NCBI GenBank assembly: GCA_947000775.1
Contig: CAMQGK010000239.1
Span: forward strand, 248,001 to 312,000
Direction of reading: 5' to 3'
DNA from: Pterois miles
Taxonomy: Eukaryota > Chordata > Actinopteri > Perciformes > Scorpaenidae
Length of the DNA: 64,000 nucleotides
Below, in pieces: positions 11,048-22,210 of the stretch. Under the pieces are notes generated by a model. The model was not told the origin of the DNA. It ran no database searches and was given only the letters and a program-made list of their open reading frames with translations. Each line of letters opens with the position of its first letter. Position 1 is the stretch's first letter. The position numbers and the translations under genes are program-made.

Positions 11048-12527
11048 GTTCTCCCACCAACTAAACGCTGCACCCCTTTCTCAACTGATGATAAGAAGCT
11101 TCACACATTTAGTCTAGAGAGTCTTTCTGGGGCTTCAGGCTCTTCGGGGTGGTTCAGCTCTTAGAGCTGGGCCCCTCTGCATTCCCCCTCCATGGGCCCA
11201 TAAACCACAAGAGGGTTGGGGGGGAACACTCCAAGGACACCAGCTCTCCATCCTGAGGACTCAGGTCCAACACCTCACACCCAGATGATACCAGCACCCG
11301 GTCTACCTGAAAGGAGGCTCTGAGTTTGTTGTTGTTTGTTGTTGCCGCTCTGCCCTGACGGCTGAAACAGCTGCTGAAGCCTGAAGCAGCTCCGCTGTAT
11401 CTACGTGCTGGTGAATCTCAGCCATTGTGAAGAGAAAAGACTTAAAGAAAGACTTAAGGTCCAGAATCTTTTGAATCCATTGACCCATCCAGCTCCGAGG
11501 AGGGGGGGTCTGAAGAAATGGCTCAGAGATGCCAGACAGAGAGAGACAAAGATGGAAACATGCATCGAGGTGACACGCCAGCCATCCAAAACGAGGGTGT
11601 CCGAGGAACCAAAGAGAGCCACTGAGGGGGAGAAACCAGCCAAGCCGGGTCGCACCGTTGGATCCAGAAGATCCAGACTGTTCCAGACAGAAGCTGCTGC
11701 CACTCTGCTCCAGACAGCACAACCTCCATCTAGCATCTACTCAGAGAGGCTGATGTATAGATGTATCTTCAGAGGAGAAAGAGTCTGATGACTAGACTAA
11801 TGAACCAATTCATAGTCAATTAAGATTCATTCATTCATTCAATTATATTGTTAGTAGTGTAGTCCAGTAGTTAGTCCAATAAACACGTCATTTATGAAGA
11901 ACTTGGTTACTTGATTTGATCACTAGGCCAAGAACTCCGTAGCAACCATGAGATTATGAGACGCAACTGATTAATATCAAGTTTAATTATTTTTCCCTGT
12001 TTTTATAAAACTGGGTGGTGCCCAGATTAAATCCTCATATTGAAGTGAACTGTGGGTAATATCTAAAGTTGAATGTTACCCCTTTCCTTCATATTTTATG
12101 ATAATTTGTCTTACAATTAATAATTTGGGATTATTAATTGTGACTATGAATCTTGATATTAATGAATGATTAACTGTTAATCTGCTCAATGCAATAACGC
12201 TACACCTCGTCCATCAAGGTCACTGAATATTTCTGCATCAACCTCCGTCCCTGTAGCATCCTTGGAAACAACTTTTCTACCTGCTGACATGAAAACTTCT
12301 CAATGACTGGAACCGAATATACATTTGAAGTCACTGCTCCTTTCTCCTCACTGCACATTACTATACATTAGTTAACCACTGGATAATTCAAAAATGACAA
12401 GTTGCATTAGTGGAGCTGTTAAACACATCCACATTCAAGAAAGTCTGCATGACATTCAGGAGCGTCCACAGTGAGTTTAGTTTTTTTAACCTTGTTAAAA
12501 TCATCACTCATGAAGTAAATTACATAC
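11048..12527. other. Unassigned interval beside array block A
   Basis: Starts exactly where the array unit breaks off. Includes a 127-codon open frame (next entry), an AATAAA at about 11878 and AT-rich DNA. The arrangement of frame, AATAAA and AT-rich tail hints at a retroelement 3' end, but no terminal repeats were found. Confidence 0.4.
11405..11788 (+). CDS. Hypothetical basic 127-residue ORF
   Basis: Not recognised. The translation is Arg/Lys/Glu-rich (RLKERLKVQNLL, RRGGLKKWLRDARQRETKME, PSKTRVSEEPKRA) with no signal peptide or membrane segment. It is followed by a stop at 11786 and an AATAAA about 90 bp later. The opposite strand also has open frames here, and no splice sites support it. 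It could be a gag-like remnant; that is inference from composition only. Confidence 0.25.
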   Translation: MLVNLSHCEEKRLKERLKVQNLLNPLTHPAPRRGGLKKWLRDARQRETKMETCIEVTRQPSKTRVSEEPKRATEGEKPAKPGRTVGSRRSRLFQTEAAATLLQTAQPPSSIYSERLMYRCIFRGERV

Positions 12528-12621
12528 CGTTGTCATTAAATTGCATAAAGTCATACTGTCCTCCAATCTCATCCAACTTCACATATTTCTGTAGTTGGTT
12601 GTACTGAACCTGGACCAGCAT
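12528..12621 (-). CDS. Orphan first coding exon (MLVQVQYN...)
   Basis: ATG at 12621 reads MLVQVQYNQLQKYVKLDEI and continues open to a good donor, CGGTATGTAA, at 12528 (31 codons plus one base). The start resembles the opening strand of a PB1/ubiquitin-like N-terminal domain as found in teleost SAM-associated proteins; that is a weak family resemblance. No convincing second exon was found downstream on the minus strand, where the unassigned interval and array lie, so the gene is probably broken. Confidence 0.4.
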
Positions 12622-12905
12622 TTTTACTGAGACATGAAGATGGAAACGTAAAAACTAAGACAAAAGTGTATGACACGAGGAAAAAACTGGAGACGTCCTC
12701 ACAATGTCTCCAACTGAACTACAGAGACTCAGTGGGAGGGGCTTCATTTAGAAATGAGCTCTCTACAGAGTTAAAGTGACACTGATGTGATCAACTCTCT
12801 CAAATAACTCCAACACTGAGCACCGTTTAACTCATAATGTGTTCAAATCTCACTCCCAGAGCTGATCTGAACTCTGAAATGTTGAACTCTGAAATTTCAA
12901 CACTG

Positions 12906-13565
12906 TGTGGTATCAAGCCTCTCCTGAAGCAGACCCCATGTCAGAAGCCTCATACCTGGACTAAGGAGGACAAGAACTGGACCACTGCAGTCAGTCCTCT
13001 ATTCAGGTGAAAGTAAATGTTGCATTTCATTTGGAAATCCAGGTCCCAGAGTCTGGAGGGAGAGTGGGGAGGCCCAGAATCCAAGTTGCTTGAAGTCCAG
13101 TGTGAAGTTTCCACAGTGGGTGATGATTTGGGGGGCGCCATGTCATCTGCTGATGTGGGTCTACTGTGTTTCATCAAGTCCCAAGTCAACGCAGCCGTCT
13201 ACCAGGAAACTTTAGAGCACTTTGTGCTTCCGTCTGCTGACAGGCTTTATGGAGATGCTGGTTTCCTGTTCCAGCAGGACTTAGCATCTGCCCACAGTGC
13301 CAACGCTACTACTAACTGCTCTGCTGACCATCATATTACTGTGCTGGACTGGCCAGCCAACTGGCCTGGCCTGAACCCCACAGAGGATCTATGGGGTGTT
13401 GTCAAGAGGAAGATGAGAAACACCCAACCCACAATCCAGATGAGCTGAAGGCTGCTATCAGAGCAACCTGAGCTTCAATAAGACCTCAGCAGAGCCACAG
13501 GCTGATGGCCTTCATGTCTCACCTCACTGATGCAGTAATTCATGCTGAAGGAAACCTGACCAAGC
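12906..13565 (+). mobile_element. Tc1/mariner transposase fragment, DD34E
   Basis: The open frame 13017-13448 includes the second catalytic Asp in FQQDLASAH and the Glu in LNPTEDLWGVVKRKM. Thirty-four residues separate them, the DD34E spacing of Tc1-like transposases. The N-terminal helix-turn-helix part and the first Asp are degenerate; 12906-13016 is related sequence out of frame. No terminal inverted repeats were seen, so the copy is dead. Confidence 0.8.
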
Positions 13566-15184
13566 ATTGCATGAAAAAACCCACAGACTTTTCAGAAGCT
13601 GGACATTTCTGTTTTGTAAATCTTTTTTTCCAGAGATGCCGTTTTCTTTCATTTTTGAGCTGTAGGCTGTAATTATTAAGATTACAACGAAAAAAAGCTT
13701 GAAACATTTTAGTTTACATTTTAGATAATATTCACTTTTCACTTTCTTAAATAACCGACAAACAATATTGAACTTTTTCACGATTTTTTTGCACCTTTTT
13801 GTCTCTTAGAGAAGTTATTTGTGGAAAAGCAGTATTACTGTATAATCTGCAATATTAAAATTGTAGTTTGGGTTTATTTATGTATTTTTTCAGGCCATTT
13901 AAATCTAAATGTTAAATCTAAATGTTGAATATAAATCTCCATGTTCAATAAGGAAAATGTTGATTCTCAGTTACATTTTCTAATAGTATTCAGACAGCTT
14001 TCCTAGTGTCCATAAAATATGTTCCATATGTCCTTAAAATGGGCTGCACGGTGCCGTGGTTAGCACTGTGGCCTCACAGCGAGGTCGGATCCGGCTCGGG
14101 GCCCTCGTGTGTGGAGTTTGCATCTTCTCCCTGTGTAAGTGTGGGTTTTCTCCACGTTCTCCAGCCTCCTCCCACCATCCAAAGACATGGACGGGTGTCC
14201 TTCATGTTGCTGGCTGTTCAAAAAAGTAATTCATAATACATACAAAAATGTAAAAATGTCAGAGTCCACAGAAAAGCAGCTGGATTCAGGGTCTCTCCTT
14301 GAGGAGTGTTAGCTGAGCTGCACTCAGTAAGGACTGACAGTGAGGAAATGCTCTCACATTGCGTTTACTTACTACATTGAAAACTGTGTTCCTGGCTGAT
14401 AAAACCAAAGATTGGAGCAGATGTACAGTGTCACTGGTTTTTATGCTCTTTATGAAACGTGTTTTCCATACAGATAATGACAAGGTGGACACACGATGCT
14501 CTGGTTCATTTGAGAAGACCTGACCGATGCCTGCCTGCTGTTATTATGTTATGTTACCCTGCTCACTGTTGGGAAATGCACATCCATAATCACTACGACC
14601 TTTTAAAATTACAGCCCAGTGTTGAATAATCATGGTACGTAGCAACAGCTATCCTTAAATCTTCCCAATGCAGATTGTTTTGTATAATCTATTTGAAGGC
14701 TAAATGTGAAAGGGCTTGATCCTAGTCCCAGAGAAATATTCAAAATTAAATGGGAAGGGGACCCTTCTCATTGTCATCATCATAGTTGTTAGATCAATTT
14801 TGGAGCTGCTTCAGGCTTTTGTTTAAAAATGGTATTAGAAATATTACTATTACTAGAGCTGAGTTTAAAAACAAAACATGATACCTTTAATAACTAATCA
14901 TCTCAAGGCCATTTCAATACATTATCAGACATTAGACGTTATCAGTGATTTCTCTGGTTGTTGTTTTTCCAAATTAAAGTGGAGAACAAACTAAAGCTGT
15001 GAGGTTTTAGGGCTCAATAAACATCATTTGGACTGTGGTGTCATTAATGTGTAGGAAAGTTAAATCAAATGCAATCAAACAAGTATCACACTACCTGCAA
15101 ATGACCGATTATTTCACGTTATGGTAACATCAATGAAAGTAAAAGAAGTCGCATACCACATTTTAGATGTCTGATGTTGTCTTT
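13566..15184. other. No gene seen; contains a 5' piece of SINE-like repeat S2
   Basis: 14041-14190 is a truncated S2 copy (GGCTGCACGGTGCCGTGGTT ... CTCCCACCATCCAAAGACAT). The rest is AT-rich with no supportable exons. Confidence 0.55.
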
Positions 15185-15460
15185 TATTGAATTCAACAAC
15201 AAAACAGTCAAGTGGTAAAAAATAGTGATGAGGTAAAAACTCCCAAAAACCCTTTTAACAGGGAAAAACTGGGAGAAACCTCACGAAGAGCAACAGAGGA
15301 GGGCTCCCTCTTCCAGGATGGACATACAGAGTCCAGATGACTAAATGGATGTGTATAATGTGAACACATATGGAGGGATGGATCCAGGAGGATGTCAAGC
15401 AGCTTCCAGGTGTCACTAAACAGATGCAGCCTGAGCAACACACCCTCCTCTCCTTCATGT
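15185..15460 (-). repeat. Common teleost interspersed repeat
   Basis: On the minus strand: TGTTGCTCAGGCTGCATCTG ... CTCTTCGTGAGGTTTCTCCC ... CCTGTTAAAAGGGTTTTTGG. The block is widespread in fish genomes, and its short reading frames on the minus strand are not genes. Exact element type not determined. Confidence 0.55.
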
Positions 15461-15601
15461 AACCTAGGGAGAGGACAAGATTGTTGGTTTTAGTTCACAG
15501 TTGCTTTGGTAATGTAAATGTATGTTTCCCATGTCAATAAGCCCCTTTGGACTGAACTGAATTGCCGGGGCAGAGGACAGACAGACGGACTCACTGGCTC
15601 T

Positions 15602-18600
15602 TCAGATAATGTTCGGGGTCTTGAAGCTAGCAGGCTGCTGACAGTGGTTCGGTGTGTTCAGTGGACCGCTGTGGTGCTCGGGTGTCCTGGGATGTTCGGC
15701 TGGTCCACATCCACTCTCAGATGCTCCAGGAATGCCAAAAACACAGGAAGAGTCCTGCCCTGTGATATCAAAAACAAGTCAGGATTTTTTCTTTTATCAC
15801 TACACTTCCTCCTTTGGGTTGACAGACATCACGATGTTCTTCCACATTTCTCCTGCAGACTCAGGAATCTCTAAATAAATCAACTTTGATCTGTGCCATA
15901 TTTCAACTTTAGCTTATAACCACTTAATGTCACCTTTGCTAGTCTTGTAGTCTTAGTGAGGACTTACTTAGTTTGTTGGCTAAATCACAGGAGACCATCG
16001 CTCTCCAGCTCGTCTTGCGGTCGGCCATCCTTCTCATCTGTTCGGGAGGACCAACTTCTCCTCTGTCATCAAGGAAACTGCTGGACATCCTGCAGGAAAA
16101 AGTACAACATTGTCAGCAATATCAGTAATCATTAAAAATATTAAACTGATAAAAAATGTTATTCATCATTGCTTCTGTGGGGTTCAGTTTTCTATCATAT
16201 GTAAAAAACAACTCAAAGAACAACAGTGAGTACGATAAGTGATCATTAACACGTACAAGACTCATTAAAACACTTGTTAATGTTAATAACTATAACCGCA
16301 CTTTATCAGATAGCATCTACTAAAACTGAAGCACAACATCAAAGAACAGAGAACCAGATTATTAAAAACCTGATGAAGATAATTGCAGGAGAAAATTGTT
16401 AATATCATTATTATTGCCTCATCTCTGTCTTCTCCAGTAAAAAGCAGAACAATTCAAAAACAAAAAGAATGAGTAGGATAATCATTGAACTACTAAAAGT
16501 GTGATGAGAAGAGCTGTAAGTTGCTTGCAGTTCTCCTCGCTGCTCCTCTTTGTAGAGGAGCTGAGGACAGAAGTCCATGGAACTGGGTCTCCAGAGCTTT
16601 CTGCCTCTCTGAGGTCCACTCTCAAAACCTCAGTGGCCTCTCAGCACTGACCTGCTGCTGCTCCTCTCACATCCTCATCATCCTCATCATCAGAAGAAAG
16701 AGGAGGGATATACTCACCTTCCTCAACCTTAGGCGCCTCATCCTCATCATCAGAGACCATGTAGAAGCAGAGGTCGTTGGGTCGGATCAGCCACGGGAGA
16801 TCTTCGGCACAATCAGCCACGTCAAATCACATTGGCTGGATTGTGTAGAACCGGACCTCCACCAGCAGCTCAGGTGGTGGAGCAAGAGAGGGAACAATAC
16901 ATAATGGTTAGGAAGTCCTTGAATTACCAAATAAGTGATATTACATGAACAAACTGATGTAAAACATACAGTTTGTAGTTGGCTTACATAATATTACTTT
17001 CTCTGTTTTTACATTAGACTATTTTACATCACCTTCTTCATCCTGAGTGAACAACAGCAGCTCAGGTGTTGGAAGAAGATATAAAGAATGGTTCGTAAAA
17101 CAATATTTGAATTATTGAGTAATTATAATTAAGCAGACAATACAATAACACACATTTCCTACATTGCCTTTACATTAGAGACTACTCCAACTCCCTTTCT
17201 CAACAAAACAGAAGCTCATACTTACTTTTTTTGTCCATGCTCAAGTGGTGGAGTACAACAAGTGTAGAATAAGACAAACGTGGTTAGTAAGTAAAATAAT
17301 CTCTAAATTACTGAATATTCTGAATATAATGTATATATTATATAATGATATAGATACCTTTTCCTGGATAGTTTGGGTTTTAAAGTGTGGTTGTATGAGG
17401 TACTAATCCATAATCAGTGTATTAGCTCCAGTAGACGATGGTCGGCGTGCCCCCAGTTTGGAGAACCAGACAGGAGTACGGACACTGGAGCAAAGCCATG
17501 ACCTGCTGTGGACGGACCCGGCAGGAAAATACTGGATATTCATTTGTGTCCCTTGTTCATAATGGCAAGTCACATTTTCACTGCACAAACATTGTAATTT
17601 TAAAGCCAATTTTTCTAAACCTTAGCTACCTTGCTCCAGGGCTGGTACTCCTGTCTGGTGCTCCAGTTACTGGGGATGCACCGACCGTCATCTACTGTGG
17701 GTAATACACTAACGATGGATAAGTAACTCATAGAAGCACATTTCAAAACATCCAAACTATCCTTAGATGATGTGTTCATCTGAACACCAACCAGCTGACT
17801 CTTTAGTCAGCAGGAGGGAAAGCGGGAAGAAGACCACAAGAGTCAGGAGCAGGGAAGCGGGAAGAAGACCATAAGGGAAAGCGGGAGGAAGGACGAGGAA
17901 AAATGTAAGGGTCAACAAAAGGGAAAGCGGGAGGAAGACCATCAGTGTCAACAGTAAGGTCAACAAAAGGATCAGAAGGAAAACCAAAGAAGTCAGCAGG
18001 AGGGTCAGAAGGAGTGAAAGCAGGAGGAAGACCTAAAGGATCAGCAGGAGGGACAACAGGAGGAAGACCAGAAGGGTCAGCAGGAGGGAAAGTGAGAAGA
18101 AGACCACAAGAGTCAGGAGCAGGGAAGCGAGAAGAAGACCATAGGGGAAAGCGGGAGGAAGGACGAGGAAAAACGTAAGGGTCAACAAAAGGGAAAGCGG
18201 GAGGAAGACCATCAGTGTCAACAGTAAGGTCAACAAAAGGATCAGAAGGAAAACCAAAGAAGTCAGCAGGAAGGTCAGAAGGAGGGTCAGAAGGAGTGAA
18301 AGCGGGAGGATGACCATAAGGGTCACCTTCACCGTTACCTCCCTGAGGCTCAGCCTCCTGAAGCCAGTCGAGCCAAACGGAGCCACCTGAGGAGGAAAAA
18401 AGCATTAAAAAGTCACACTCTCCACCTTCATAAAACAGACAAAAACAGGAAAATCATTTTGACCAGATACATCACAGACACTTTGTAGAAAAGCCCCCAA
18501 TAAACAGAGTGCTACTGTCACCTCTAAAAGTGATATGCAATATAGCGCAGTCCTGTTATTTGAGACATTATGACAGGATGACAGTGATCTGATGATGCAT

Positions 18601-21113
18601 GGATGTTGTGATGATATCTAAAGTTTTGATTTTCAAGCTGTTGTGGCATATTTGAAATGCTGACGAAAGCTTTACACCGTTCTGACTTGTGGAAACAGTA
18701 ATGAGGGACTGTTGGTGCAGAGCTCAGGAGAAAACTGCTTGTTTTAGTCTGGTTCAAAGAATAACTTTGTATTTCCTGTAATATTTAGAGGCAGGGTGGT
18801 GATCTTGAGAAACTAGCAAGACTACACTGGATTTTTAAAAATGATCCAGCAGAAAAAAAATGAGCCAAGTGTTTCCAACTCTTTTCCAATGAATGCAGCT
18901 AGCAGCAATAGCTACGAACTAGCTCCAAAAGTGTCTAAATCTAGCCAGAAATTTGCCAAGTCTGCAAACACTGACAGTCTGTCCCCTCAGGCCTCCCTCT
19001 AAAGCAGGGGTGGGCTATTACTTTTCCTGGGGGGCCACATGAAAAACCAAGATTGTTGCTGGGGGCCAAACAAATACTGTCAGATGTAACCTCTATTTTA
19101 ACACTATACTACTTTTATGTTGGTAAAAGCTGACACAATATCGTCCACACCTGATGGGAACCACTGCTGTGCTGTACACACTGCACAATATTACACAAAA
19201 ACACCCCATCATGATCTTATACATCGTTATATACATTTAAAGATCATGTTGACTGGGCTGCAGAAGCACATGTTCAATTGTGATAAATTGATCCAAATCA
19301 TGATATAGGTTGATCTGTATTCAGTCAGATTTAGTTCTGTGACAATCAGTACTTCTGTCTCTACTCAGTGAGAAAACACTATGGAGTCAAATCAATCTCA
19401 GTGTTAATGAATGCACACAGAAGGATTCAGAAATGGATTTTTCTTATTTATATAAAACTGACTCTACAAAAAATATTTTTCAACACACAGAAAGAGTTAA
19501 AATAGAAATTTAAAAATGATAATTAAAATGATTTAATAATAATATAAATATACAAAAAATACATTAAATATGCTCATTTATATTATATATATAATATATA
19601 TTATATAACTACTTAAATTTGTATGTGTTTTAAATTTACACACAAACACACACATATACAGTATATATATAGTTATATAATAATAATAATAATTAACGAT
19701 GTTATAATAGTATAATATATTATAAATATTAATATAATAGAAACAATATTTTTGTGGACAGAGTCATTCATATATAAATCACAAAACACATTTGTGGATA
19801 TTTCCGTGTGCATTCATTAATACTGAGACTGATCTGACTCCATAGAAGAATCTATCTATTTAATCCTCGTTTACATAACACAAGTTCACACAACAACCTG
19901 TTCACATTCCTGTTTTTGCCTCTGAATACATATCTTGTTTCTTATAATCTCAACAAAGGTCAAACGAGTTTAACATTATTCAGAACAACAGGCTGTAATT
20001 CTGTCATGTTGCATCAGATTTCAGTCACGTTAAAATGGTGGAAACAGCTGGTTCTGACTCTATTCAGTGATGTCGCGAGAAAAGATGGTTGTTCACGGCA
20101 CTGAGCTTTTTTAAGAGGATGCTGTTGCCTCCAAGATTCCCAATATGCTGTGAAAAACACTGATGATGCGCACAGACCCTCGTGCGTAATTACGCACGCT
20201 TAAACATGGGGACTTTCATTAATTCACGCGCACCCAACGACAGGTCTTCTCCAGAAATAACCGCACCAAAATATATGTGCAAAATAATCGATTATATTTA
20301 GTTACTGTCCTAAGTTGTAAATCACGCTGCGTGGAGGAGACGCAGACGCTGGGTGACAAACCGCTCTCATCTCTTCCCTTCATCAGAAAACAGCACATGA
20401 ACTAGCAAAACATATTATAATATGATGACAGTACTATCATGTCAAGTAGAAGCTCTGAGTGATGACTGAGCACCTTTGATTTTAGGTCCAATAACTGTCA
20501 GACACTTTAGTTCACTTCATTCAGGCTCATAACAATATCGATCTGTTAGTGCACTTTGAGAAAACCGAAAAATGACTTCATAAATGTGATAAATGTGGAC
20601 TTGAAAAGGACCCGACAACATGTCCAGATACATTTTAAGAAGTAATCTCAACTGTCCACACGGAGGAAGGTGTGCTGTGTTTACAACTCTGACTTCAACA
20701 CCTTTGCTCCTAGACGTTACGTCGTCTCCATGACGCACACATCAGCTTATTGTTTGGGCATTATTCAAAAAATGGCTGAGTCGCCATTTTGTTTCCTAAA
20801 TGACTCAACGGAAAATTTGGAAAATATGTTGCAAACAAAAATAAGTGTTTTCAAATCACTACTGTTGTTAACATACTGCACAATTCTCCTGCCACACTTC
20901 ACATCACACGTGTTACCAGATAATTATTATTTTACACCCAGAAAACATCAAGTTTCATCACAATCAGTGTTTTCCTAACAGGCCAACAAACAGTCTACTA
21001 ATCACTTAACTATAAATTCAACAATTTAACATAATTTAAATATTAAAAGGTGTCTTACCTCCAAAAGAGGCGGTGGCCGGCAGGCCGTACACAGGGGGTC
21101 CAAAAAACACCAT
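15602..21113 (-). CDS. Gene X: unrecognised split gene, parent of the array exons
   Basis: Supported exons: 21113-21059 (ATG, MVFFGPPVYGLPATASFGG, donor GTAAGAC); 18386 leftwards (acceptor TTCCTCCTCAG, GSVWLDWLQEAEPQ, then proline-rich repeats, open to 17803); 16089-15968 (acceptor TTTTTCCTGCAG, core PPEQMRRMADRKTSWRAMV, donor GTAAGTC); 15759-15602 (acceptor GATATCACAG, EHHSGPLNTPNHCQ, stop). Phases agree between the first two and between the last two. Between them, 16718-16826 reads LIRPNDLCFYMVSDDEDE to a GTGAGT donor, but extending it upstream meets a TGA at 16827-16829. Tiny exon-like pieces near 17.04, 17.23 and 17.36 kb are uncertain. The last two exons match segments A and B of every array monomer. 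Product unknown; the protein would be proline-rich with an acidic stretch. It may be a pseudogene. Confidence 0.5.
17404..17722. mobile_element. Fold-back (inverted-repeat) element in gene X intron
   Basis: 17404-17500 and 17628-17722 are imperfect reverse complements of about 95 bp each (shared words CCAGACAGGAGTAC and GTGTATTA on one strand) around a ~130-bp loop. It lies inside gene X between candidate exons. Consistent with a MITE; no clear target duplication was identified. Confidence 0.75.
17821..18360. repeat. 270-bp tandem repeat, two units, within gene X exon 2
   Basis: The block at 17821-18090 recurs at 18091-18360: for example GTCAACAAAAGGGAAAGCGG occurs at 17911 and again at 18181, exactly 270 bp apart. 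The length is a multiple of three and the minus-strand frame stays open. Each 90-residue unit holds PSDPFVDLTVDTDGLPPAFP and several shorter GLPPAF-type sub-repeats. The other two minus frames are also largely open, as expected in such repeats. Confidence 0.9.
18406..19004. other. Gene X intron 1, 3' part; no gene seen
   Basis: Non-coding-looking sequence between gene X exon 2 and a hAT terminus. Confidence 0.45.
19005..19100 (+). mobile_element. hAT-type terminus
   Basis: Begins CAGGGGTGGGCTATTACTTT followed by GGGGGGCCACATGAA, the classic CAGGGGT(G/C) end of hAT elements in vertebrates. No opposite end or transposase was found nearby. Confidence 0.55.
19379..19846. repeat. Long hairpin: ~105-bp inverted arms around an AT-rich core
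   Basis: The left arm 19379-19483 starts CTATGGAGTCAAATCAATCT. The right arm 19741-19846, reverse-complemented, starts CTATGGAGTCAGATCAGTCT, and both continue with TTAATGAATGCACAC. The ~255-bp centre is almost pure A/T with TA and TAA runs. Probably a non-autonomous fold-back transposon. Confidence 0.8.
19847..21058. other. Gene X intron 1, 5' part; no exon seen
   Basis: No splice-flanked open stretch on either strand. The 20160-20350 part is locally richer in CpG (for example CGTGCGTAATTACGCACGC, an inverted repeat). Confidence 0.45.
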
Positions 21114-21707
21114 CTCCTCCAGGGGGGTAGATTTCAGCTGCGATCCGGTATCAAAGATAACCAGTCACCAAGTTTTCACAAGAGGTCAGCTCGTGTCCGA
21201 GTCCAAGTGTGAAAGGGGCTCCTAGACAGGTCCGCAGCCCTTATATCACCTCGGTACCACGTCAACATTCCGTTTCCATGACTTCGACGCACGAGCGTGA
21301 GCCAGTCCCATACAGTAACAGATGATATCATGTTCATGATTTGGCCTCTTTATTCTGTTACAGTAGGTGTTTCCATCAATAATTATTGTGTACACACTTC
21401 ACACCATCTTGACCCATCTAGATACAAAATAATATTAAATGATAGTGATAATAAATGTGAATCAATGCATGTTTCCATCTACATCATGAAAATATTGCAT
21501 CATTAATTAATGTCCAAATTCTAGCCTCTATCATGGCATCTCATTTCTCCTTAAGAGGTCTTGATTGTTTTTTCATGTCTTACATTTATTTATGCAAAAT
21601 TCTTTTAATTTTGTTTCTTTTCTCTTCCTATTTATTTATTTATTTATTTATGTATTTATATATATATGTATTTATTTCAGCAGGATCAGCAACCAAACCA
21701 ACTAGTG

Positions 21708-22210
21708 CAGGCATGTCCAAAGTCCGGCCCGCGGGCCAAATGCGGCCCGTGTTCAAATTTCCACCGGCCCACAGCCTTTGTCATAAAATCAACAATATGC
21801 GGCCCCACAATGTCGGTGCGCAGTTGAGGAGGTATGCAGCAGACACCTCATCTCTGGCTGAGGAGTTTTAACGCCGCTTTCGGGATTTTGCAGCTGTTGA
21901 AAAGGAGATCAGGCTTTTTAACTCTCCTTTCTCCTGGCGCTCCAGACCTCCTCCAGCTGGACCTCGTTGAGCTGCAGTGTGATGCGGAGAGTCGCGGTCG
22001 GCACCAGCAGCTCCCTTTGTCAACTTTTACCGCCAGCTGGATGAAGGCAGGTTCCCAGAGATTCAAACATTTGCTAAGAAAATGCTGAGCTCGATTAGCT
22101 CGACATACATGCGAGAGGACATCCAAGAACCGCCTGAGGACGAGATTAAGAGACTCTCACCTGCGTGACATCTGCGCATCAGAACCACTGCTTTAGAGCC
22201 AGACCTGGTC
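21708..22210 (+). pseudogene. hAT transposase remnant
   Basis: 5' terminus CAGGCATGTCCAAAGTCCGG and GCGGGCCAAATGCGGCCCG, characteristic of a vertebrate hAT family. It is followed by fragments of the transposase C-terminal half in shifting frames (RRYAADTSSLAEEF; FYRQLDEGRFPEI; KKMLSSISSTYMRED). Several frameshifts and stops; most of the transposase is missing. Confidence 0.65.

Noticed and set aside
11303..11736. Overlapping minus-strand ORFs of 139, 111 and 68 codons
   Set aside because: Overlapping frames with no splice sites or domains; the plus-strand 127-codon frame is the only one listed, and with low confidence.
16827..16829. TGA as a possible selenocysteine codon in gene X
   Set aside because: No SECIS-like element or selenoprotein-family context seen; exon-border or pseudogene explanations are simpler.
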